Below are positions 47,291 to 59,550 of a stretch of 64,000 nucleotides of DNA, piece by piece (within the stretch, counting starts at the first letter, position 1; each line of letters opens with the position of its first letter). This DNA is from Pyrocephalus nanus. Lineage: Eukaryota > Chordata > Aves > Passeriformes > Tyrannidae. Position numbers and translations under genes: made by a program. Below the pieces are notes generated by a model. The model was not told the origin of the DNA. It ran no database searches and saw nothing but the letters and a program-made list of their open reading frames with translations. The DNA lies in NCBI GenBank assembly GCA_038380795.1, contig CM076280.1, positions 5,009,501 through 5,073,500 on the forward strand, read 5' to 3'.

Positions 47291-48368
47291 TGTCTCTGCC
47301 CTGCCTCGTTTTCTCTGCTGGTAAACTGGGGTTCACAACCTGCATGCTGTGATTTGCTGGAATTAAACACTGAAACAGATGAAATCTAGATCGGAGCCCG
47401 TGAAAACGGCACTTTCTGTTCCTCAACTCCATTTCCCCCATCTCGGGAATTTTGAAATCCTCCTCTAAACATCTATCTGAAGTCAGATTCTCCCAACCCC
47501 TTTTCTGTCACTGGTCCTGCTTGTGGTCACACAAGTTTCACTTTCTTTAAGGGAAGTAAGTGCAGTGACAGCAGCACAAAAAACCAAACCAACCAACCAA
47601 AAACAAACAAAAAGAAAACAAACAGTCCCCTCCCCCCCCATATTTGGTCCCCAGGACCCTCTTTGAAATTCTCCTTAGTAGTAATGTCCTCCCTGCCCAG
47701 GTGTTTCTTTCTGCCATCCCTCCTCTGATGCTGTAAGTGTTAAAATAAGCTGTTAATAAAAAAAACCGTACAGGCTTTCCCCTCTCAGCTCCTCCTGAGA
47801 CTGTGGCCCACATCTTTCTGTCCTGCACAGAGCCAGCAAGTTTTGGTTCCTCATCTTGTGCCCCCTCCAGCAGCCCAGATCTTTCTCAGGGCTGAGCTGG
47901 GAAGCTCCACTCTGCTGGTTCCCCCACCACTGAGGGCAGATGAGGGACAGGATTCACCCCTCGGCCTCGAGCTGTCTGAATGTTTTTTTTTCACAGCCTT
48001 GATGGAAATAAAATTATGTTTGCCTGCTAAAAAGTACCCTGGATGGGAAACAAACCTCTATTCTGACTGGGGAGATGCTCACAGTGTCCTCTGTTGATGG
48101 GGAGGTGCTGAGGGGTCTGGAGGTGCCCTCCTGGCATCCCCAGGGCTGTGACAGGGAAAGGAGATGACAAGAGTTTGGGACAGGAGCCTGAGCCAAATGT
48201 GGGGAGCCTCCTTGATAGCCATTTCTCTTGGAAAAAAAGGCATGTTTTATAAAGAGCATCATGAAAGCAAAGTACATCATGATCTCGGTGTGAGCAGACA
48301 GCCCTGAGATAGGAGCATCCCCTCGGATTTGCCTGCCGGAGGTTATTTACCTCAGGAAGCTGCTCAGT

Positions 48369-48390
48369 AAAAAAAAAAAAAAAAAAAAAA
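48369..48390. repeat. A22 run
   Basis: Twenty-two A without interruption; no retrocopy was recognised on either side. Confidence 0.9.
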
Positions 48391-48693
48391 GCAAAACCGA
48401 AAACACAAATACAGCAGAAAGTAGTATTATTTGCTCCTTTCAAAGCATGATGGGAGGCAGAGAAACATTATAAGGGGTATCTCTGAGTCTTGCCAGCCTG
48501 GATTTGTCAGGGCAGAGTTTTCACGGAGCGCTCTCCAGCTGACCCAGTTTCTGAGACACAGGCACAGACACACTCAGGCTCCTGCACGCACACCCCGAGC
48601 CACAATCCACAACTTTAATAGCTGTGTGACATACAAAGGAGATTTTGATGCAAAGTGGAGCTGACAGAGAAGTGGAAGAAGTATCTGGGTTTT

Positions 48694-48697
<4 letters not shown>

Positions 48698-48725
<28 letters not shown>

Positions 48726-48730
48726 CCCCC
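48698..48730. repeat. T28-C5 run
   Basis: Homopolymer T followed by C5, like the tract in TLR4 intron 1. Confidence 0.9.
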
Positions 48731-48929
48731 ATCCAGTTCCACACCAGGATTACAGTCAAGGTAGTTTCAACCTTCAGCAAGGACTGATGTTACTGTGGGC
48801 TCTGCTTTTAATGACATTTAACAAGAAGCAGCAGCTCGGGGAGGGGGAACAAGGGGTTTTCTTTTCTTTTCAGGAGGAATTTACTTGGGCTGTCAGCACT
48901 AAAGGCATGACGTGAATACGGTATGGTGC

Positions 48930-48982
48930 TGCAAAGAGGGGCTTAATGGCTTTGCCTGCAAAGGGGGCTTAATGGCTTTGCC
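48930..48982. repeat. 26-27-bp tandem duplication
   Basis: Two units of TGCAAAG-AGGGGCTTAATGG-CTTTGCC type (27 and 26 bases), nearly identical. Confidence 0.9.
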
Positions 48983-48999
48983 GGCGGTAACCACGGCAC

Positions 49000-51900
49000 A
49001 GCTCTGAGACAGGGTTTGCCAGCCCTGTCAGGCATTCCATGAAACAGCTGTGTAGGTGGAAGAGTTCGCTGGAGGGTGTGCCGAAGAAGTGTGGTCTCGC
49101 TGAGGTGACTTCGTGTCATGGGTGGTTTTCTGGCTGTGGGGATGGTGTGGGTGACGTGAGGGTATTGTTATGTAGCAGCGATCTCTGTTTTGGAAAGCTC
49201 CCCCTCGAGGGTGAGGTGGCTGCTCCAGGAGTCCAGCTGATGGATGTCACTTCTCTCACCGTGATTTTATCAGACTTTTCCATAGATCCTGCAGTGAGCA
49301 GGTTTTGAGCCTGGTGGGTTTGGCAGGACCCTGGGGCAGGTGCAGGCTGGATTGATGCTCCAGGTTGGGTACCCAGCTATCCAGTTCAGGGCTGGCCTGG
49401 AATGGTCCAGGCATCCCTAAAAGCTCCTAAGTTATGCCAGGCTGATTCTAGTTGGTCCCATGTCCTTAAAGCAAAATACAGAGACTTGTTGCCTTATTAT
49501 TGCAGCAAAAGGCTAAAATTAAACATCCTTTTCAAATCCAGAGCCTATTTTTTATCAAATTTTATCAATTTAATAATAACAAATACTATCAAATCAAGGA
49601 ACTATATATTGGAAAGGAAGGAACAGCAGGCAAAACAATCAGAGGAGATGAATGCTAGGCCAAAGTGCATCCCTTCTCAAGCTGTCCCAGGATTTGCTCA
49701 TGGCAGTGAGAGTCCTTGGAGTGATGTTTTGGCTCAGACCTCCATTCAGAAAACACTCTTTAGCTCTGAATAAACTGGTGATGCTTTGTGTGGCCCCAGA
49801 TCGTTATAAATGGCTGGATTCAAACATCCATGGAGAAATGGGGAAGGCAGCACCAACACAGAGTTACTGCAGCCCTAATCATGTGAGCTGGCAGAAGGCA
49901 GTGGGCTTAGCTCTGTAGAGATGGTGCCAGATAAAGAGGGAAATAAAATGAGGAGGTGTTACTGTCTGTGCTGTGTGGTGGTGATGCAATTCCCACCTGC
50001 ATTTCAGTCGCCTGAACTTTAGCAGATGGTAGTTGTGTTTGCTGGACTGTGCTGGGAGACCTTGTCAGAAATCCCCCCACGTGTGGAGCCCTCCAGTCTG
50101 CTCCTTTGGAGAGATCCAGATGCTGAGGCTCTGGCAGGGACTTTCTCCTCCCGGGGACTGACAGCTCGTTGTGAAGGGACCTGGCAGAAGGTGCTCAGCC
50201 CGTTCAGCAGGAGGGTCTGCTGAGAGAAAATAAGCTCTGGGTGGTGCACCTTGAGCAGGGTGGTGGCAACGTGCTGCAAGAGAAATTTGGTGGGTTTGAC
50301 TTATTCTGGGAGGAAACCATTTGTCTTATGGCATGGGGAATTTTTCAGAAGCCAGGATAGGGCTGTGGTGGGCACAGAGCCACACCAGTGACCACACGAC
50401 ACGTGGTGGGTTGTGTGTGTTGGGGAAATACAACCTTGAGCTCCTATTTCTCTGCCCAGCCCCTTTCTGAATGGGAAGCCCTCTCTCCCCACCCCTTTAG
50501 GTGGAGGGGAGAGCACCCACCGTGTCAGGGACCCTCTCCCCCACGGGATGAGCTGTCTGGGAGCTCAGAGCAGACACGCCAGGCACCGAACAGGCTGCTC
50601 TGCCCTGGCTTGGTGTGATGGGGTGGTGATGGCTCTGCGCTTCATGCCTGCTCTTTGCATCCCATATCCAAACATGGCACAGGGGAAGTGACAGCAATAT
50701 GTGTCCCCCTGACACCCGGAGAATGCAGCGATATTGCTGTGAAAATGAGGCAGCCGCCGCACGGCTCAACTCTGAACCCTTCCCTCTGCCAAGGAGCTAT
50801 GATTAGAATCTCATCTCACTCTCTCTTGCACAGCACCTGCAGGAGAAAATCCCACCCAGCAGCAAGGAACTATTTTTAAAGGCTTTTTTTCTGACGGGCT
50901 GGGAGACGGGGCTGGTGAGAATCCTGCTGGTGCTGTGGAATTCTTTCAAACGCCCTTGCAGAAGAGGATGGAGCTAGACTTGGGGAACGTGGCTTGGAAA
51001 GAAAGGAAGTGGCAGAGTTATTTTGCCAAGGCTGAAGCTGGTGCCAGCTCCTTGCCTTGGAAGGCTGAATTTCAGCATCTTCTATGTCTGGTTTTTGTTG
51101 TTTTTCTTTAAGGTTTGCTGTACCTGGAGATGTCTCCAGCTGTCGGAAACTTTCTGTGAGAGACTCATGTGCTTTGAACAGAGGGGCACAGGGGTCCATG
51201 TCATGGGGAGCGTGGGCAGGAGCATGTTCCAGTGCTGTTCTGCTCTCCTCCCACCCAGAGCTGTGAGTCAGGGGGTTATCTGCAGCTTCTGGACACCCCA
51301 GAGTAAGAGCTGGGGAAAACAAACAGGCAGAGCTGAAAGGGGCTGAAAGATCCATGTGCTTGGGGTGTGGGACACCACGAGCAGTGAATTCTGGGCTGCC
51401 AGTTCCAAAATGGTTTATTCAGCTACATTTTGTAGGTGAATAAATGTACCAAGAAGCCCCAGAAGTGTCTGGGGATGGAGATGGAGTATTAAATGTTGAA
51501 GCAAAGCCCCACTTTCCTCTTGATATGCTGCTCATGGCTGGGGTTTGATGCTGTTCAAACATAATTTGCTCTCCCTCTCTGAATGGAACCAGAGAAGTGT
51601 ATTACATTTATCTTAATAAAACAAGTGGCTTTGCAAGCAGTGGAACAGAGGAAGCCTGGTTTTCTACAGTCACCTCCCATGTGGTTCTCTGGTGTCTGAT
51701 AGAATGGCTGAGCTCATATCACACCCTGGGAATGGGATGGAGAGTGGAAGGGCAATGGGAAGAAGTGCTCATTTGAGTATATCCTCCCTTATAAAGCTTG
51801 TTAGGACTTAATTCCTCTAAGATGTCTCTTCTTCCATCCTGACTGCAGGCCAGGGGGTTTAGAAAGCTATTGTGCAGTGCCTGTGGGGCAGGAATCCCAA

Positions 51901-52454
51901 TCTGGTAAGCCTTGTTTCCATGGAAAATTATGTCAAAAAATAAACAGAACTGACCTGAACTCCGTGCAAATTACTTGTCATTACATCCTGCAGAGTTTGA
52001 CCCACATACCTGTGCTTTTCATGCTGACATTTATCACCAAGGCTCTGGAGCTGTGATGGAGATTGGCACTAACCTGAGGAAAAGGTCCCATTTAGAATGT
52101 ACCAAGGACCATACAGTCTGCACATGGGGAGGATGCAGCATTAAATAGATATACCAGCCACAAAACCACTTCCCATTTTGTATAATACAGGCCAACAGAG
52201 ATTTCAAAAATGTTCCATTTCTGTATAGAAAGACTATTTTTAAAATTGAACAGTAAGTTAGTCCTCTATTGACTTTCAATTTCCATCCTCTTACATTTCC
52301 ATAGCAACTCTGGCCATTTATGCATTTATCTTCATATTTAACTTTCCTCTTTCATATCATTTCAAGTGGACTCAAGTGCTGCAAAAGGGTTAAACCAGTC
52401 TTTCAAATATCTCCCTGTTTTTAAGCAATTACTTGAAAATACTTATATATATAC

Positions 52455-52493
<39 letters not shown>

Positions 52494-53489
52494 GCTAAAT
52501 TGACAAGTTTGTGGTTTAATGAAAACTGTCGCTCGAATATTTGCCCTGCAAAACCCTTCAGGGCAATGACAAGAGCGAGTCACAGCCTCTCTCCTCTAAC
52601 CTTGTCTTCTGTTATGACTGTGTTCAAAATTCTCATATGGAATCTGAACTTGCAGCTGCAGTGGCTGTGACAGTCACAGGCTGGGTATTTGGGTAAGCTC
52701 AGGCTTTGGCAATCCGTGCTTTTCTTTCTTCTTTTTTTCAAGTATGTCTGTTTTTGCGTGTCTGTTTGGGAGCAGTCACAAAGCAGCAGTGCTTCACAGA
52801 TCTTGTCCTTCTGGGCTTGGGGCAGAGATGTGAGTTCACCATGACCACTTACAGAGCATGGATAGAGTTCTCACCAGCATTCTGGAGGGTTTTTGGTGGG
52901 AATGTACCAACCTCTTTTGGGACTTTGCTGTCCAGGAGAGCAGTGAGACAAGTGGGTAGCCTTGGGCACCGTGGGGAGCTCCGTGCCTGATACTGAAGAG
53001 GGAATCCCATCAAGTAGGCATAGTTGGCTGAGCTCCTTGGACAGCAGATTAGTCTTGAAGTCTTGGATAAAATGTCTGCTTGGGGCACTGGGAGTGAAGC
53101 TTTCAGGTCAGTAATCCTCTTGTAAGTCCACACTTGTCATTTCCTCTCTGTAGTTTCATAGCGTTTTTAGCTGCAAACTCCTGTGGGGTTTTCATCCTGG
53201 AAACCTCTTGACTTTCAGTTCACATCATCAGTCCTGCTTCTCCTTTAATGCCTTCCCACCCCTCCTCCGTCAGGTTGATTATTCTGACTTGGGAAGGATG
53301 TCCCCAAGAAAACAACAGGTGGTTTAATTGCAGCACAGAGAAATATGGGACACGCTTCCCTGGAGTGCTGGTGATGTGTTCCAGGGGACCACGGGGCTGA
53401 ACACGCTGCTTTGGGTCAGCTGCTTCACCATGGGCACTGATAACCCCCAGTGCCTCTGCAGCAAAAGGACCCGGTGAACTGACCAAGGT
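49000..53489. other. Intergenic, nothing but the TA tract
   Basis: No gene or named repeat recognised apart from the TA tract at 52444-52491. Confidence 0.55.
52444..52491. repeat. (TA)n microsatellite
   Basis: Long TA tract, the first part interrupted by CATATA units. Confidence 0.95.
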
Positions 53490-53890
53490 GCTTAAGTGCC
53501 CGAGGCATTTTGAAATTTTTATTTTAATGGGCCCGAGAGTCTAAATCTCATTGACTTTCAAATCGACTGTGCAGATCAATGCACAGTGCCCTGACAAGGC
53601 AGGATGGTTTCCTACAGAACGTCCTCCTGTGCACCAGCCAGTCCACTCTTACACTCCTCCAGCAGCTTGGAATTCAGGTCTGGTTTCCTCCTACTGGGGG
53701 ATTTCTGATTTTCCTAGAGCCAGACCTTCAGGTTGTTTTGTGCAATGATGTAAATAAGCAACTGGTAGAACTTGTGAAGTTATTTAAGTGCCTAATTCCC
53801 ACTGAAACCTGCTTAGATGCACCTGAAAATCCTATTAAAGCACTTCCCTGCCCCTTTAAGCACCTAAACATCATTGAAAATGCATTCTTT
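53490..53890. mobile_element. Possible ancient dispersed repeat
   Basis: Recurring TTAAGTGCC / GCACCTAAA phrases beside CTCATTGACTTTCAA and CATTGAAAATGC resemble the TTAGGTGCCTAAA...CATTGAAAAT phrasing of old amniote repeats. No family named. A 155-codon open frame across it (53579-54046) is not credible as a gene. Confidence 0.3.
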
Positions 53891-54044
53891 GATCACTTAG
53901 GGATGGAAGGGCAGAGTGTTTCCGGAGGATTTGTGCCTCTAACTCACTTTCTGCTCCCAGAAGAAATCTCTGTTTTTGTCCACGTTGTGCCAGCGTCCCA
54001 TGTCACCTTCCCCTTTCATTCCATCACTTGTGTTGTTCCTTGGT

Positions 54045-54255
54045 GAAGGACTCTAAACAATTCCTCCCCCTGCCTTACTGTTGACACCTTCCTGAGTATT
54101 TTCAGGCCATTATTAAATCACCCCTTTACTCATCCTTTATCTGAGCTGTACATAATTAGTTCCTTTAATCTTTCTTCATAGGTCAATCCTTCTAAACCCT
54201 TAATCATCTTTATCTCCTTTTCCTGGAGCCCCTCCAATTTGCTGACAATTTTTTT
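54045..54255 (-). mobile_element. Ancient CR1-like LINE fragment
   Basis: + strand reads TATTAAATCACCCCTTTACT, CATAATTAGTTCCTTTAATC, TTTCTTCATAGGTCAATCCT, AACCCTTAATCATCTTTATC and CCTGGAGCCCCTCCAATTTG, the inverted old CR1 distal region (ATCAAATCCCCCCTTAGTC ... CTTTCTTCATAGGTCA ... GACCCTTAATCAT ... TGGACCC-TCCAATTT). Confidence 0.75.
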
Positions 54256-54404
54256 TATTTTTATTTTTTTTTTCCATCAAGAAACAGCAAAACCCCCAAG
54301 TTCCAAGAGCTTTTCAGGCAGACTGAGGGCAGTGTGGGGCTGTGGGGTTCCCTGTGGGGTTGCCCCTCTCTGCTTCTGGCCCAGCCTGGTGAACAAAGCT
54401 GGTG

Positions 54405-54572
54405 TTGGAAGGGATCAAACCATCCCTGCCTCGTCCCTGGAAGTGTTCAAGGCCAGGTTGGATGAGTCTTGGAGCAGCCTGCTCTAGTGGAAGGTGTCCC
54501 TGTCTGTGGCAGAGGAGTGGAATTAAATGACCCTTAAGGTCCCTTCCAGCCCAAACCATTGTATGATCTCCC
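54405..54572 (+). mobile_element. CR1 LINE 3' fragment
   Basis: TTCAAGGCCAGGTTGGATGA, GTCTTGGAGCAGCCTGCTCT, AGTGGAAGGTGTCCCTGTCT, TTAAGGTCCCTTCCAGCCCA and AACCATTGTATGATCTC in CR1 order. Confidence 0.94.
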
Positions 54573-56580
54573 GGTAACAAGAATGTGGCTCTGCTAACAA
54601 GGCCTGGCTCTTCACACCCTGTTCTTTGCCATGACAAAATCTGCTCCCTTTAGGGGACAGAAAGAGGATTTCCAGGTGTCTCAAGATGTTGGATGAATCC
54701 ACCTCCTCCTGCTCAGGGTGCTCAAGACTGGCAGTTTGGTGCTTTGCAAGAGGGTCCAGGAATGGTGTCCTGGCAGCTCAGGAATGGACTGGAGGTGCTG
54801 GATATGGGGATGGGGGAAGGCAAAGACCAGCACTGACAGCTGGCAGGACAGGAAGACTGTTCTATTGCTTGCCCCAGTGTCAGACACAGAGGAGAGGTGA
54901 TACCTCAAACATTTCACTGAAAGGAGCTCTTTTACCACCTTTTGTGTTTGTCAGCCCTGCTCTCCTGACAGCCCTTAGCAATGCAGATGAGCTCCAAGTC
55001 TGGCACCTCTACCCACGTGGGCCACCCCACCAGGCTGTTTCCCTTGTCTGTCAGTCCCACACCCCTGAGACTTTCCACCTCTGTGAGCTCTGACCTACCT
55101 GCTGCTGCCAGGGAAGGATGCTGCTGGGTTCCCACCCCTGGAACTGCATCCCCAACACTGACATCCTGTGCCAGCTCCTGCCCAGCTCCATATTCCTGCC
55201 CAGAACAACACAGCCTGTTTCGCTTTGCTAGTGAAAATACTATTTCTGTGCTTTGCATTTTTTAAAAAGTTTTTTATTTGAATTATATTTTTGCTGTGCC
55301 AACAGGATGGAGGAAGTGAAGCACCATGGAAGGGATGGAAGGAAGAGCATGGCAGCAATCCCAGCCCTTTCTGTCTGGAAGCACAGGGCAAGGGCCCCAA
55401 AAAGAACAGGCTTCCTGGGAGGAACAGAGGGGATCCACGACCACTTGGAGTATCTTTAGGCAATGCTTTGCCTGGATGTCTCATCCAAAAAAAAACACTT
55501 GCCATTCCTCACTGGGAAGCACAGATTCTTCCTCCTGAGCAGGCACAGCAGGCTGCTCCCTAACACATACTTTGCTGAAAAGCAAAGGCCACCTTCATCT
55601 CTGCGTTTTTTAATCATAATTCGCCTCTGGATTGAACTGATTGCAAAACAAACTAAAGGCATGAGAGGGTGGTAGAAAGTTTCAGCTCAAACCTGTTTTG
55701 TGGCACTCCTAAAACATTGGAAGCCTAAGGCTGTTCCTCAGGACTGGGAGCTGTGAGTGCCCATGACCAGCCCTGGGGAACAGTCCCTCAGTTTTCTGTG
55801 TTCCCTGGTGTAAGAGAGCACTGACAGAGCCACAACAACCACAACTGAGAGAGAGGATAAAACCTGCATCCTGAGGTATCTGTCACTCTGCAATGAGTTT
55901 GCTTTCCCTTTTCCCCACCTATCCCAGCAAAACCTTGCAATGGGGCATGATAACCATCCTGAGTGCTCAGAGGATGGCTGGAAGTCAGATCTGGTCTGGC
56001 ACATCACAAGCAAGGTGAAATCTGGTTGGTTCAGTGAAAAAAACCCATTTTTGTGCTGTGCTATGCACAAGGGGTTTCCAGTGACTGCGATGTGCTCCAG
56101 TTATGGTGTGATGCTGTGAGCAAAGGATGAGGCTGTGACTCTTGTGGAAATGGGCAGGTGTTGTTAAACAGAGACTATCCCTTCAATGTGCCCAGAGGTG
56201 CCCACCTGTGCAGAACAAGGGTGGAAAGCTGCATGTTTATGCAAGTGCTCCAGGAGATTGTGGGGGAGGCTGCTGACAGGGAACTTTTTGCTTGTCAGGG
56301 ATGTGAAATTCTCAATCAATGCAGCAAGTGTCACCCTCAGCCTAAGCAATGGCTGGGGGCAATGTGACCTTAGAAAGGAGATGAGAACTGTGTCATAAGA
56401 TTGCAGTGGCTTTTATGGAGCCCCACACATCCCTCTCCTGCTGCTTGGAATTGCTGCAACCATTTCCAGCCCCCTCTGAGCTCTAATGTTTCCAGATGGG
56501 ACTATTAGACTCCCTGGGAGTGCAACTGTAAATATGTGCTGAAATGCCACCCAAGCCCTGCAGTGCAGGAGCATCACTGC
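54573..56580. other. Intergenic, nothing recognised
   Basis: Overlapping short frames on both strands, none with domains. Confidence 0.55.
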
Positions 56581-56652
56581 CACCAGTTCTGCCACCAGCT
56601 CTGCCACCAGCTCTGCCACCAGCTCTGCCACCAGCTCTGCCACCAGCTCTGC
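56581..56652. repeat. 12-bp minisatellite, six units
   Basis: Six tandem CACCAGCTCTGC units; the first has T for C at one place. Antisense it would spell repeated Glu-Leu-Val-Ala, but there is no gene context. Confidence 0.95.
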
Positions 56653-56756
56653 CTGGCTCTGCTCAGCTCTGCAGTCCCCACAGGGGGCTGTGGCTCCCTG
56701 AGGGCTCCAAATCAGCAGCACTTTGAAGCAGCTTTGTTATCAAAGCTTGCACTCCA

Positions 56757-56900
56757 CAGAATCATAGAATAGTTTGTGTTGGAAGGGACCTTAAGCATCA
56801 TTTTGTTCCACCCCCCTGCCATGGGCAGGGACACTTTCCACCATGCCAGGCTGCTCTGAGCCCCATCTAACCTGGCCTTGAACGTGAACAGCCTCCACCA
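56757..56900 (-). mobile_element. CR1 LINE 3' fragment
   Basis: + strand reads AGAATCATAGAATAGTTTGT, GTTGGAAGGGACCTTAAGCA, CCCCTGCCATGGGCAGGGAC, ACCATGCCAGGCTGCTCTGA and CCATCTAACCTGGCCTTGAA: CR1 3' end inverted, tail first. Confidence 0.96.
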
Positions 56901-57149
56901 CACAGACCAGCCTAATTTTTAGTGGAACCTTTGCCATAGTGGGAATAACAATCTTATCAGTGTCTTTTTTCTGCCAACAGAAGTACCACCATTGTGCCCT
57001 TCCCGAGATGCTTTATCTGCACATTTCCCTTCCGAGGAGAAGCACTGCTGTGTTTCTTCTTACACCTCAAACGGATTCTGGTGGCATTGCCAGCTCTGGA
57101 TTTCCAGAGGCTGCTTGCTGAGAGTGAATGTGCTGTTTGTCCAGCACAG

Positions 57150-57530
57150 CAGCCCTGACAGTAAGTGGTTTCCACGCCCCCGAGCAAGGGAACGCTGTGG
57201 TTTTCCCCCTCCCCGTGCAATGACCGCCTGTTGCAGAGGCTTTCTTAGAAAGGGTGAATTTCCAGGCTCTACTCAACTCGGCTGCAAAACTCCCTGTGAT
57301 TTCGAATCCAAATACTGTGTCGCCAGCGTTTTAAGGGACTCAGCAGGGAGAGCAGCGGCAGATGCCTCACTCTGGGAGCCGGTTCTTGGGAAGCATTCAA
57401 ACTACCTAGTTATTTTTCACTCGGGGTGCTGTTCCACAGGGCTCCTCTGACACTCCTCCCTCCCCTCCGGGCATCGCGGCACGACGTGAGGTGGCTGTGA
57501 CCTCCTCTGCGACATGCAGATGAGGGATTC
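57150..57530. other. CpG-enriched segment
   Basis: About 18 CpGs in 380 bp, including CATCGCGGCACGACGTGAGG. No gene recognised. Confidence 0.35.
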
Positions 57531-57767
57531 TCCTGAGCTGGGAATGCAGCAAACACTTCCCAACAGAACACATGCTGGTTCCCAAAACTGCTGCTGACTC
57601 AGGACACTGTGAATGCCTGTGTCCACCCCTCCAGGAGAGGGATCCTGGACATGGCTCGCAGGGAGAAGACACCAGGGCACTTGTTAGATACAGGATCCTC
57701 TTTTTTAAAAGGGGAATTTTTAATAACAGTGAATAGAGGAAATTACTCACAATCAGAGTTATCACTC

Positions 57768-57794
57768 TTTTTTTTTTTTTTTTTTTTTTTTTTT
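57768..57794. repeat. T27 run
   Basis: Uninterrupted T homopolymer. Confidence 0.9.
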
Positions 57795-57884
57795 GGCAAC
57801 CTGGGAAACAAATGTATTATAATGCAAAAGAATGCCACACTTTGCATTTACTCAGAGGATAGATTTTGCAAGTAGAAAGAAGTA

Positions 57885-57963
57885 TTTTCTTTTCTTTTTC
57901 TTTTTCCTTTCCTTTCCTTTCCTTTCCTTTCCTTTTCTTTTTTTTTTTTTTTTTTTTTTTTTT
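57885..57963. repeat. (CTTTC)n microsatellite plus poly-T
   Basis: T/C-rich lead-in, about six CTTTC units, then T26. A pure pyrimidine strand of about 80 bases. Confidence 0.93.
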
Positions 57964-58439
57964 CCTGAGGCTGTTCCTTTGGGGATACACTTGAAATAAA
58001 AGGGACATTTCCTGGCAGTCCAGCCTGGCTGATAATTCCTGCCCTGGATTTGCTGCAGGTTTACAGATTTGGTTTATTTTGTTTTGTTTTGTTTTTTTAA
58101 TTTCCTTTGTGTTTAGCATGTAGCAGATTGGAAGCAAAGGGACCCCTAACGCAACAAGGGAAAAGGTTAAGGAAATCTCTGTGGAAAAGCCATAATTGGC
58201 CCCATCCTGGAGCAGGGAGACAATGAAGTACAAAGGGGAAGGAGCAGCTTTTTCTGTGTGCACCGATTCACCCACCCACAAGAAACTGAGACCCAACTGG
58301 GGCCTCCTCACAAACCAAACCTCTCAAAACAGCCTTTTTCCAAACAAGCTTCCATAAAACAGAGTTTCTGTAGAGCTCCCAGTTCTGTCACTGCGGTGTG
58401 GACAGCAAAGCTGTAAATAATACTATCAGCAGCAGCTCT

Positions 58440-58860
58440 GGCTTTCTGAAAGCAAAAGTCACCAGCGAGTCCCTCAAATCCCTGATCCCTTCGGCAGGGA
58501 CAGCAGCGATGACCCCGGGATCTCCTCACCCCCCTGGAGCTGCTACCCCTCCTAAACACTTCCGAATAAATGGCCGAGCAGCCAGAACTAAAGCCTGGGA
58601 GATGCGATAAGCGAGGCTTTGTCTCCTCCTTCTGGGGGGATTGATGTGCAAAAAGCAGCGGAGGTTCGCAGGCTCTTCCCCCTCCGCCTCTCACGGGATG
58701 CTCAGCAGCAAAACTGCGGCATCTCCGCGGGGAGCGCCGCCTTTACACCAACCCCGGCGAACTGCCCCGTGTTCATAAACTGCGTTCGAGACGGGCTTTA
58801 AAGCCCCCCTCCATCCCTTTCAAAAGGCGTCTTTGAAAACTCAGACTCCCTCGGCTCCGT
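58440..58860. promoter_or_regulatory. CpG-island-like block, no gene recognised
   Basis: I count about 26 CpGs in 420 bp at GC somewhat above 55 percent, an observed/expected ratio near 0.7-0.8 by rough estimate. It contains CATCTCCGCGGGGAGCGCCG and CCCCGGCGAACTG. The flanks are AT-rich and CpG-poor. Could be a promoter of an unannotated transcript or a distal regulatory element. Confidence 0.5.
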
Positions 58861-58991
58861 CTGGTTGGAGTGAGACACTTTCACGCCTTTGAGAAAATGG
58901 TTTATAATATATATATATGTGACAGAAAAATAAAAGAGAAAGACTATTCTCTTGTCTGCCTGTTGTGTTTTTTCTTTTCCTTCATTTTTTC

Positions 58992-59017
58992 TTTTTTTTT
59001 TTTTTTTTTTTTTTTTT
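58992..59017. repeat. T26 run
   Basis: T homopolymer inside a longer pyrimidine-rich stretch. Confidence 0.9.
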
Positions 59018-59511
59018 GCCTTTATTTACCAAAAGTACCTCCAGGGCTAATGGCATTTTCTTTGGCCGCTGGGAGCGGAGAAAGATTGAAGTCTGAAATA
59101 TGAAAGCTTTTCTCTTGGTTTTTAACAACTTTGGATCACTCTAGTTAACTCTCAGTCTCAGTTCAAAGCAGAACTAGAAACTGAAAGGCTGGTTCTGTTT
59201 TTCTGTGAGAAAAACTGTATTACTATAAATGATTTCTCATCCCGCAAAAAAAATAGAGAGGCTTAAAATTCCTTGTCCAGGATGAAAAGTCAAAATCACT
59301 GAGACTTTAGTGAGCTGCGACAAAAACTTGAAAAATAGTCTGCAATACTTCACTCTGATGATATCAAAGTGTTTCATGCATGACCTGTTTTTCTTTTTAG
59401 AAATATGTAATCAGCTTAAATTTCAAAACAAATTGAATAAAAAGTTAAAACAAGTTGTCTTAGTCTCGAGGTTTTTTTTTCCCAACAGAAGAAATTCATC
59501 CAACTGGGTCT

Positions 59512-59550
59512 CTTTTTCTTTTTTTTTTCTTTTTCCCCCCCCCCCCCCCC
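59512..59550. repeat. T-rich then C16 run
   Basis: T5-C-T10-C-T5-like tract ending in sixteen C (59535-59550). Confidence 0.9.

Noticed and set aside
53579..54046. 155-codon open frame
   Set aside because: Overlies an apparent ancient dispersed repeat and shows no domain.
56413..56721. Minus-strand protein with repeated Glu-Leu-Val-Ala
   Set aside because: A by-product of the 12-bp minisatellite, with no gene context.
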